From positions 1 to 14,068 of the forward strand of contig JALKBU010001235.1 of assembly GCA_023091735.1 (NCBI GenBank): a DNA stretch of 14,068 nt, in the 5' to 3' direction. A program made the position numbers and the translations under genes. This DNA is from Trichomonas tenax. Taxonomy: Eukaryota > Parabasalia > Trichomonadida > Trichomonadidae. Below are positions 1-7,450 of this stretch, piece by piece (the first letter of the stretch is position 1; each line of letters starts with the position of its first letter). The notes under the pieces were generated by a model. It made no database searches and was not told the origin of the DNA. It was given only the letters and a program-made list of their open reading frames with translations.

Positions 1-92
1 ATTAACGTTAGTTTTGTAAGTAATTCAAAAATTTATTTTCTATATGGGGGGACCTAACTTGTAAAACTAACTCTGTCGTAAATATATTTAAA

Positions 93-141
93 TAGATGTT
101 CGCAGAAGCCACGGCGCAGTCGTGGGTTATGCGAACATCTA
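93..141. other. 49-nt stable hairpin, candidate structured RNA
   Basis: A GC-richer island in very AT-rich sequence. Bases 93-104 and 130-141 form a perfect 12-bp stem. Inside it lie a G/A mismatch, two A-T pairs, a G/G mismatch and a further 5-bp stem (109-113 with 121-125) closing a 7-nt loop (114-120), for about 19 pairs in 49 nt. A short C-UUCG-G tetraloop motif follows near 153-160. The strand is unknown because the stem has no wobble pairs that would favour one. It could be a small non-coding RNA, for example a single-hairpin guide RNA or a small-RNA precursor, or a cruciform-forming DNA site. No family is recognised. The fold is seen in the sequence; the RNA interpretation is inference. 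Confidence 0.35.
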
Positions 142-817
142 ATTACTAACTCCCTTCGGGTTCAGAGGAATCAAAAGTTGAATTGGTACAAAACAATCAT
201 TAGCAAACGTTTCCAAATCATCTTTGATTGAATTGCATCAAGGAATTTTGATATTATCTTGAAAAAACCAAAATCCAAATTGAAAACAAACGTTTTTATG
301 AATTTCAAATTTTGCTGTTGGATATCATATACTCATATGATTTTATGATGAATCCCAACGCTTAAGAGCTCCATCGTTAAATATATCGAGTTCAAATTAA
401 ATATTCGAATTTAAGTCCCAAGATTTTAAAAATATGCTGTACATATTTTTTTTAATCCTGAGGTATAAAAGCGAATTTGAATGAAATCTGCCAAATTCAA
501 TTTTGATCATAAATTATTGATCAATTTTAACAAGAAAATTGAATGAAATGAGATTGATTGGTTTAATATATTAACGATTAAAATTTTATTCTGCATCTGT
601 GTAGCCATCCAAAATGTTCAATTCTCCTTCTACAAGCCATGTAGCTTCAAGGCCTCAGGATTAGTTTGAGAAGCTCTTATGTCTATTTTTCATTACAATA
701 CAAAAATCATTTTTGTTTAATATTGAAGTCTAAAAGAGAATTATGTGATTTAATTAAAAATTTAATTATAGATATAATAAATATAAACTGTGTCATATAG
801 CGTCAGCTCTCTATATT
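142..817. other. AT-rich intergenic region, no gene recognised
   Basis: No open frame with coding character is visible here. The region contains a 10-bp inverted repeat (495-504 with 535-544) enclosing a TTGATCA/TGATCAA pair, and a slightly GC-richer patch around 590-685. On the minus strand that patch reads as only about 22 open codons, so it is not called a gene. Nothing else can be supported. Confidence 0.5.
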
Positions 818-871
818 TTTTGCTTTTCATAGCCTTTTAATCCGAATATTTCGACGATTTTCGAATTTCAA

Positions 872-952
872 CTCTGAAAGGCAAAATCATGGACTGGCTT
901 GCTAATCCCACGAGGCACTATCAAAGACAGCGCATGATTTTGCTTTTCAGAG
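872..952. other. Hairpin of repeat unit 1
   Basis: Arms 872-891 and 933-952 are complementary over 20 nt with one exception, which is a G-U wobble if the plus strand is transcribed. The 41-nt loop contains most of the conserved repeat core. The arm bases 883-891 differ from the equivalent bases of unit 2 at most positions, yet each unit pairs with its own 3' arm. Confidence 0.7.
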
Positions 953-977
953 CATTCTAGTAGGGAAATTTCGACGT

Positions 978-1074
978 TTGACTCTGGAAGGCTCCTCTAC
1001 GGACTGGCTTGCTAATCCAACGAGGCACTATGATAAGGCCCAAGCCAATCCATAGTCGAGCCTTCCAGAGTCAA
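978..1074. other. Hairpin of repeat unit 2
   Basis: Arms 978-1011 and 1041-1074 are complementary at 30 of 34 positions and enclose a 29-nt loop. The outer 17 pairs are perfect. A 2-by-2 mismatch follows at bases 995-996, and two of the remaining mismatched positions become G-U wobbles in a minus-strand transcript. Size and shape resemble a small-RNA precursor, but no processing evidence can be read from sequence. Confidence 0.7.
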
Positions 1075-1138
1075 TCATAGCAAATGTTTTCATTTATATT
1101 AAAATTCAATACTCACCCCTAATTAATTATATCACAAT

Positions 1139-1173
1139 TTACATGTCAAAATAATGTCAAATCTGACATGTAA
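1139..1173. promoter_or_regulatory. 10-bp inverted repeat upstream of the SNARE gene
   Basis: TTACATGTCA (1139-1148) and its perfect reverse complement TGACATGTAA (1164-1173) are separated by 15 nt, about 140-175 bp before the SNARE start. The arrangement is typical of a dimeric transcription-factor site. The left half extends to TTACATGTCAAA, which recurs with one change upstream of the AP-3 delta gene (10858-10869). No trichomonad initiator (TCAYW) is obvious right next to the start codon, so the actual promoter is not identified. Confidence 0.35.
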
Positions 1174-1313
1174 CCCTGTCGCTTTTTCCTGACACATTAT
1201 TATATCCCACAAATTTATTTCATATTTATAAAGGATTTAAAATATTGCGGTGAACTTTTAGACCCCACAAAATTTTTGCATCTCCCTAAATTTGGAGTTT
1301 TTCAAAATAAAAA

Positions 1314-2183
1314 ATGGCGGAGCTCGAAAAATTGATCAGCAGAGCGAAAGCTATGGCGAAAGAGACCGGATCCGGCGACAAGGACAATGATAAAGACGGT
1401 GGCCAAGAAATGGACGAATTTACAAAGCTCAAGAACGAGATTTGCGAGATGGAGCGTCAGTGCCGCTTAGATATCAAGAACCGTGATGAATTCGCTGAAG
1501 CCATCGGTACCAGAGACCAAAAAGCAGAAATTGTTAAAATGACAACGCAAATTCGCAATTCTATCAAAGATATGCGTGCAAAAGTTGACCAGCTTCGCTT
1601 AATTGTGTCCGAGGAGGAAGAGAAGCTTCGTAAGAAGAACAAGACAAGTGAAGGACTTAAAAATAGAAAGAAACTTTGCGATCTTTGCGATGCAAGAATT
1701 GATGAATGCGAACGTTGGATGAGAGGTCACTCATTTGTTTCTGTGAAGGATGATCCTAAAAAACGCGCTCTTCTCAAAGGCGCTAATTTCGATGAATCAG
1801 CAACACCACAATTGGCAACTTTCGTTCCATCTCCGACAGAGTCTGAGTATGAAGAAATCGCAGGCATTGAAGACTGGAGACTCCAAATCAACAAAAACGA
1901 GCAAGAAATTGATTCTCAGTTAGATCAACTCGTTGAAGGAACAACACAGCTAGTTTATATCGCCAATCAACTGCAGCAGGAATACCAGATTCTCGGTGTT
2001 ATGACCGAAGAAGTTGAAAATAAAATAGATAGAGTTGACGATAAACTCCAGTCAACAACCGATAGAGTTAATAAATTCTTAGAGAAGCAGGGCAGTTGCT
2101 CAAACTGCTGCATCGATATCTTCCTTCTTCTTGTTATTCTCGCTTGCATTTATTTCATTGTAACAAGATTCGTTAAGTTCTAA
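1314..2183 (+). CDS. Tail-anchored Q-SNARE (syntaxin-like, closest to Qc type)
   Basis: A 289-residue protein that should act in membrane fusion, anchored by its C-terminus with the bulk in the cytosol. Residues 1-33 are charged and probably disordered. Residues 34-140 are helical and heptad-rich, compatible with an Habc-like regulatory bundle. A SNARE coiled coil spans about 190-255, followed by CSNCC (262-266, possible palmitoylation) and one transmembrane helix (about 267-284) ending in a five-residue basic tail. Aligned by its hydrophobic layers with Qc SNAREs (syntaxin 6/8 type), the layers L220, L227, M230, V234 and V241 fall in register and the central zero-layer position is E223 instead of Gln. 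The ATG is preceded by an A-rich stretch typical of protist leaders and is the only sensible start. The gene converges with the kinase downstream. Class assignment is moderate, SNARE identity strong. Confidence 0.85.
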   Translation: MAELEKLISRAKAMAKETGSGDKDNDKDGGQEMDEFTKLKNEICEMERQCRLDIKNRDEFAEAIGTRDQKAEIVKMTTQIRNSIKDMRAKVDQLRLIVSEEEEKLRKKNKTSEGLKNRKKLCDLCDARIDECERWMRGHSFVSVKDDPKKRALLKGANFDESATPQLATFVPSPTESEYEEIAGIEDWRLQINKNEQEIDSQLDQLVEGTTQLVYIANQLQQEYQILGVMTEEVENKIDRVDDKLQSTTDRVNKFLEKQGSCSNCCIDIFLLLVILACIYFIVTRFVKF

Positions 2184-2648
2184 CTTAATCGACTTCTTTC
2201 CAAAAATCGCATATTATGATTCAATTCATCTATTGTTGTATTTAAATACATTTTTATATTTTGTTTAAATTCGATATTTTAATTTTCACTGATAAAACTT
2301 TTATACACATAAAAAGTTATGAATATCCTCATGAACATTTGATTCATTCTCAAATTATGTTAAATAAAAATATAATAATAGACATTAGAGCTTCCTAAGT
2401 AATATAAATCAAATATATTAGTCTTTTTATGCTATTCTAATACATGTTATTGTTTATATCCAAAACATTGTTGAAACATTTTCATAATCGAGATCAAAAT
2501 TCAACTTTAAAGAATCAAATTTAATGGAAAGTTTTAGATTTTCAAGGTATATGATAGTGATATAAGATTTCAAGAAAAATAAAATAATTTGAAATTTCCA
2601 TAATATAATGTATAACAATTTACTAACATAACAAAATAAACATAAAAA
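2184..2648. other. Convergent 3' spacer between SNARE and kinase genes
   Basis: 465 bp of AT-rich sequence holding the two 3' untranslated regions. TAAA tetramers, the trichomonad-type polyadenylation cue, occur soon after both stops: near 2237 for the SNARE, and about 30 nt past the TGA on the minus strand for the kinase. No gene, repeat or structured element is recognised. Confidence 0.5.
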
Positions 2649-4745
2649 TCACTCTGCTTGCTTCGGTGGTATTGGTAGTGGAAGGCAAAAGCTATTAGAA
2701 GTGCCAAGTTTGTAGAAATTTGTTGTCTTTCCTTGGCTATGACTTGTTGTATTTGTTGATTTAAGTGCGTTTGTACTCTTGCGAGACAAATTCTTCAACG
2801 AAATTGATTGATACAATTCGATTATTTCTGAATCATCTGAATATGAATCTGATTCATCGAGAGCTTGAGTCTTAGAGAAGTCCGTCATTGATACAGAACG
2901 AGGAACGACTCTCTTTGCATCTTCGACATCCTCTATGATATTCTTTTCGAGTTCATCGCTCTTCGTGAACTCATATCTTTCCTCGAAGTATTCTGTGCTG
3001 TGCAGTTTAACTTTTGGAACGAATGGTGGTGGAAGCTCATCAACTTTATCCCAATCAATGGACTTAAACCATGGATGCTTCTTGATCTCATTGATTCCGC
3101 CTGAACCTAAGCGCTTTGATGGATCAACAGTCAACAATTTGCGGACAAAATCGAGACATTCCGGTGAAACATCTTCCAACAAACTCCAATCGCATTTTCC
3201 TGAAACAAAGTCTGCGAGAGTTTCGTGTTCTGTTTCTCTGTTGAACGGCGGTATTCCTGATAAGAGTTCAAACAAAATAACGCCAAGAGACCAATAATCC
3301 ACGCATGCGTTGTGTGGCTGGGATAAAATGATTTCTGGTGCCATATAACCTGGTGTACCGACAACACCATCTGCGTTTCCACGGTCAAAAGCACCGTAAA
3401 GCGAAAGGCCGAAATCAGTTAATTTTAATTTTCCGTCAGACGCGATTAATATGTTGTCGGGCTTCAAATCACGATGTAAGATTCCCTGTCCATGGAGAAA
3501 GTCCAAAGCTTGAACAATTTGCGCGATATAAATTCTCGTCGAATCTTCATCCAATGTGCCTATGTTTTGGAGCAATGAATATAGATCTCCTCCTGGAACG
3601 AAATCCATGACCAAATATAGATTATGACGACCGATGATTGAATAATAAAATTCGACGATGTATGGATTTGTATTTCTCAAAAGAATATCTTTTTCCGTAA
3701 TAACTCTTCTAACCTCGTTCTTCTGTCTAAGTTCTGACTTCGGAGTGACTTTAATTGCGTATGTATCTTTTGTTCTAACTTTCTCCGCCAGATAAACCTT
3801 CGCAAAGTGTCCGCTCGAGATCCTCTTGATGAATTTGAAGTCAGCGATGGAAGTTTGAAGCGAAGGAACGCCTAAATTCGACTTTTTCAATCTTGTTTGT
3901 TGAGATCTTTGAGATGCTTCATGGTACATCTGCGCAGCTTTCATCTTCTCCAGTGCCAAATTCCTCGCCCTATTAAGAATGTGGTCTTCTGTCGGCACTT
4001 TTATGAATTTGATCGTATTATATGCATGATCGATAGTGTCCGATTCACCTTTCAGCGCGTGGTCCAGCAGCAGGTAGCAGTGGGAGATGGGCAATATGAC
4101 AGACGTCGCTCTCTCTTTATCACCTGGCCATTGAATATCGAGTGTTGTTTTGGATATGAAATTTTGCAATTTGCGGATCTTTTCATCTGTTGTGATCATG
4201 TTGAACTCTGATTCGTATGTTTTAAGGCAACTCTGGTTGTGCGCGTGCCATAATTTGTTTGGTATTAATTGTTCACAGATTCTGCATAAAACGCATTCAT
4301 TTTCGTCAACCTCTGGGGATGCCTGTTGTTCCTCTGTGTGCAGTTCTTGTTCTTTGTTAGTTTGACCGATTGGAGTGCTTTGACTAAATATACGCGATAT
4401 TGATAATGTGAGCTTCAATAACATGTTTGTGGATACTTTGTCGTCTGTTGATATATCTTTCGCTGAAAACAATGATTGACAACGCGATAAAATATTTGAT
4501 GTGGTGTTAAATAACGTGGAATATCTGCATTCAAGCAATGATTTAGTCATCATTTTTAATTCACATGTATATTTACTGGAATCTGATGGCTGAACTCTGC
4601 TTAATTGATTATCTAACAAATATAAATTCGCTCTTTGCTTCAGTAAGATCGTATATACTCTGCCGTAAACGCCTCTGTCTGGCTCAAATATATTAAATCC
4701 ATCACGATTGTCGAACCTTATCTTTTGGCTCGACCCGCTAAACAT
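2649..4745 (-). CDS. AGC protein kinase of the IRE/Rim15/MAST group with C2HC zinc finger
   Basis: A 698-residue Ser/Thr kinase. Residues 1-145 are not recognised. C151/C154-type cysteines begin a zinc finger whose C154-x2-C157-x11-H169-x3-C173 layout and CRICEQLIP sequence match the finger of plant IRE kinases. The kinase domain runs about 303-560 with all catalytic residues: K332 (AIK), E351 (alpha-C), HRDLKPDN with D426, and DFG with D444. The glycine loop reads SSGHFA, so the first and third glycines are S310 and A315; a Ser first position is also seen in MAST kinases. The activation segment is short, and the usual T-loop Ser/Thr three residues before GTPGY is Gly460. A typical AGC tail follows (PPPFVP 572-577), and YQSISLKNLS (645-654) resembles the IRE hydrophobic motif. 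Known members signal nutrient, growth or mitotic state; the substrate here is unknown. The ATG at 4745 is the most upstream in frame. Confidence 0.92.
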   Translation of the reverse strand: MFSGSSQKIRFDNRDGFNIFEPDRGVYGRVYTILLKQRANLYLLDNQLSRVQPSDSSKYTCELKMMTKSLLECRYSTLFNTTSNILSRCQSLFSAKDISTDDKVSTNMLLKLTLSISRIFSQSTPIGQTNKEQELHTEEQQASPEVDENECVLCRICEQLIPNKLWHAHNQSCLKTYESEFNMITTDEKIRKLQNFISKTTLDIQWPGDKERATSVILPISHCYLLLDHALKGESDTIDHAYNTIKFIKVPTEDHILNRARNLALEKMKAAQMYHEASQRSQQTRLKKSNLGVPSLQTSIADFKFIKRISSGHFAKVYLAEKVRTKDTYAIKVTPKSELRQKNEVRRVITEKDILLRNTNPYIVEFYYSIIGRHNLYLVMDFVPGGDLYSLLQNIGTLDEDSTRIYIAQIVQALDFLHGQGILHRDLKPDNILIASDGKLKLTDFGLSLYGAFDRGNADGVVGTPGYMAPEIILSQPHNACVDYWSLGVILFELLSGIPPFNRETEHETLADFVSGKCDWSLLEDVSPECLDFVRKLLTVDPSKRLGSGGINEIKKHPWFKSIDWDKVDELPPPFVPKVKLHSTEYFEERYEFTKSDELEKNIIEDVEDAKRVVPRSVSMTDFSKTQALDESDSYSDDSEIIELYQSISLKNLSRKSTNALKSTNTTSHSQGKTTNFYKLGTSNSFCLPLPIPPKQAE

Positions 4746-5138
4746 TTATAAAATTTTTTTTTTCAAAAGACATTTTATAAATGTTTTGTGAAAATCTTGT
4801 TATCATAGTGTATAGATTCGAATGAAGAAAATGTTAAACGATGGAAAAAAATGAAGAGATCCCTTGAAATTTCAGTGTGATGTTTTAATCGTGATTTTTG
4901 TGATAATTTTGTGTCCCTACATATAATAAAGATTTTTGATTTTATGTAGATTGAAATTCTGTGTGTTTTCAAAACTAGTTTGAGAACATATTCTCCTCAA
5001 AAATTGGAATGAAAAATAGCTGTATACATATAGTATGAAATAATTTGGGTTTCAAAATTTTACATATCGTTTTTTATGAGATAAATTATGTGCTTATCAC
5101 TATATGGCTAATCTGATTTGATCTTTATTTGATTATTA
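4746..5138. other. Spacer upstream of the kinase gene
   Basis: This must contain the kinase 5' leader and promoter on the minus strand. The bases next to the start codon are an A/T homopolymer run (4752-4762) and no TCAYW initiator is visible there. A 65-codon minus-strand frame (4775-4972) has no recognisable composition and is not called. Nothing else is supported. Confidence 0.4.
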
Positions 5139-5482
5139 ATTCCGGAAAAATTATAACCCAAATTGAATACTTTACAAGAACCGTTTATATAAAAGGTGTT
5201 TATTAGACGAGAAAAGCAAGGATAAGGAGTGATATTTCAATTCTCCATTCGATATACAGTAAGAGGCTAGAAAATCAGCTGTTTTGATGAAATTATTTGC
5301 TTCGTTGAAAAAAGAGAAGAGAAACGGGAGAGTTCTTTGCTGTAGGACAGAAAGCAGAGTGTGTGATTGTGGAAGGGACGAGGATGGTTAGAACATCATC
5401 AAGGACAAACTTTTTCTACCTCCATATGTATTTTATGTATCGTCTTGTAAAGTATTCAATTTATGCTCATTTTTTCCGAAAT
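5139..5482. mobile_element. MITE-like element with ~40-bp terminal inverted repeats and TA flanks
   Basis: The left end 5139-5178 and right end 5444-5482 form inverted repeats. The inner 19 nt (5160-5178 and 5444-5462) are perfect complements, the outer 12 nt (ATTCCGGAAAAA against ATTTCGGAAAAA) match at 11 of 12, and the 8-9 nt between them have diverged. TA lies immediately outside both ends (5137-5138, 5483-5484), as expected for Tc1/mariner-type insertion, though TA is common in such AT-rich DNA. The 265-bp interior is purine-rich, more GC-rich than its surroundings, and has no open frame of transposase size, so the element would be non-autonomous. The inverted repeat is seen directly; the transposon class is inference. 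Confidence 0.6.
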
Positions 5483-7450
5483 TAGATACATAAAATTGGG
5501 ACTCAAAATTGACTCAGTGCATCATCTTTTTATACTATGTTCTTTCTTTAAAAAACAAGTTCTTGAAGGTTTTCAAGACAAAAGAATGTAAAATTGAGCT
5601 TTTTACCGTAGAATACTCATAAAAAATTTATTGGATAAATAGAATCTACATATTAAAGGCTATAGAATGGCTATAGTATTAGTTCTCGAAAATATTGCGA
5701 CTTTCAAAGAGGTTATTTTTGATGCCATTATTTTTAATTTTTTTTTTTTTGTTTGTTTGTATTTTGCAAATTTATTACCAAAATACTGCTAAGTGCTAAT
5801 GAATCCCCTCTAATATGCTATGTGTAATGAATCGCATACCATTGTTAATCTAGATCTGGCAATCTTGAAAAGCATCAAATTGTGGGAAATACGTTTTTAG
5901 ACAAGCTCATAGAATATTTTGAGAGCCTATATTTGGCCATAACCCTTAAACATCTACAAAAAACTGAACAATGATTGCTTTTTGTTATACAATTGATAAA
6001 AGAAAAGAGAGGAGATAATTGCTAAAGACCAGAAATGATCAAATTTTGAGAATCTCAAAAGAACAATATTTAACCAAATGTACAATCGCCCTTTTTAACG
6101 TACTTTTAATATCGTCGCATTTTTTCACGGGAACCAAGAAAGTTACGTTTTCGCTCACCAACAAAGACAGGATATCCAATCTTTTGCCATATTATTCTTG
6201 CTAACACGAACATTGTAAAATGTATGATAATTAATCCCAGAAGCTTCTTCTTTAGCATAAAATGATCAAATTTATTAAACGATTTCAAAATGCTCGCTAA
6301 GTGTGGTTGTTGGTCTCAGAAATGAAGAGAAAATCATCCAATGCTTAAAAAGAAACTTTTAGGGCGTTACGAAATTTCATAATTTCGCCATATACGGGAA
6401 AAATCTTTATATTCAAATATATACATATGTCGCCCGAGTGAAAGCGTTTGTTGACTTTACATAGATTTTCTCACGCTAGTTTTCGTGATACGATTTCGTT
6501 TCCATTACCTGTAAGAAATTTCTATGAACTCTACATTTCAGTCCAACAACAAGCTAAATAGAAATCATATTTGTAACATAACACTGACTTTACCGCCTAC
6601 TCCGAACTATTCAAAATTAATTTCGAATAAAAAGTCCTTTTCCTGCTTTTTTCAATGAATACCTCACTGACTAGGATATAGCTATTCAACTACTTTTTTC
6701 ACTTTCCGTGTAATTTTCAAATTTTTATTTCATCAAAAACTCCTGAAATTATATTATCTTTTGTAGCAATACATTCGCAAAGTAAAGTATATTATTCCCT
6801 ATTTATTATTTTCTGATTATTCTTTGTTTTTCGGCATAAAATTATGAAAGTAAAATATTAAAATAATTTTTGACCCTTATTAAATTTCCTATCAATTTTT
6901 CTCAGAATCTCATATGCCAATTTTCTAGATATTTTGTTTATATAATGTACATATAATTGCTAATCAAATGGTCTTATTTTTAGCTGAATTCAAAAATAAA
7001 ATTTACTGTACGTTAAGCCTCACGTCAGTACATTTATTTAACCAATTTTTGAGGTATAAAAGGAAAGAAAATGATCAGCAGTATTTGATGAGCAAGTAAA
7101 AACGATCTAACGCCGAAATTTTGAACAATCTCATTGATTCTGTTGATTTTTCCATCTCTGTTCTCTCTTCATTTGTCATGCATAACATATTTTCACTAAA
7201 AAAATATATATTGTCTTATGATTGGCTACTGAAACAAACCCTTTAGTCATTACGAACACATTGACATCTTCAAGGACTACAATTCTCATTAAGCATTAAC
7301 TCTTTTTGAAGTTGTGTACAAATTTATCAAAATTTTGTTCACTAAATCAAGATTTTCGTCATTAAACTTAATATGTGATTTTCAATGAGTAAAAGAGTAT
7401 TATTGTATAACAAATAACAGTTTAATATGATAATTTTATGTTTCAAACAA
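5483..7450. other. 2-kb AT-rich spacer with no recognised gene
   Basis: No frame with coding character is visible on either strand. The longest ones (around 6019-6288, both strands) begin at non-ATG codons or overlap each other and have no recognisable motif. The region contains a T13 run (5738-5750) followed by GTTT repeats and a small hairpin (6370-6376 with 6381-6387). The right end holds the 3' leader of the gene at 7451. It could hide degraded sequence that cannot be recognised by eye. Confidence 0.4.

Larger units (their letters stand above)
818..1074. repeat. Tandem repeat, two full units plus one partial, each full unit a hairpin
   Basis: Two diverged units repeat with a period of about 110-120 bp. 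A 31-nt core matches at 30 of 31 positions (891-921 and 1001-1031). It is preceded in both units by ACTCTG(A/G)AAGGC (871-882, 981-992) and further upstream by a TTTCGACG block (848-855, 969-976). A partial third copy of the 3' part, TGCTTTTCATAGC (821-833), matches TGCTTTTCAGAGC at 941-953. In each full unit the sequence before the core is complementary to the sequence after it, giving two hairpins listed separately. The array ends about 240 bp before the SNARE start codon. It may be a structured RNA locus, a foldback-element relic or a regulatory array. Confidence 0.8.

Noticed and set aside
457..475. TGAGGTATAAAAG, shared with about 7051-7063, as a TATA-box-like element
   Set aside because: A 13-nt match is not surprising in AT-rich DNA of this length, neither site lies near a called start, and trichomonad promoters are not known to use TATA boxes.
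586..654. Minus-strand stretch reading EATWLVEGELN and on to a TAA, in a slightly GC-richer patch
   Set aside because: Only about 22 codons between stops. It looks protein-like and might be a gene relic, but is too short to call.
818..1074. CRISPR-like array
   Set aside because: Only two complete units, unit length and hairpin arms do not fit repeat-spacer structure, and the genome is eukaryotic.
4775..4972. 65-codon minus-strand frame upstream of the kinase
   Set aside because: Composition is typical of random AT-rich sequence and it lies in the expected kinase leader/promoter region.
6019..6288. Overlapping 60-codon frames on both strands
   Set aside because: The plus-strand one starts at TTG, both are AT-driven, and neither has a motif or coding-like codon use.
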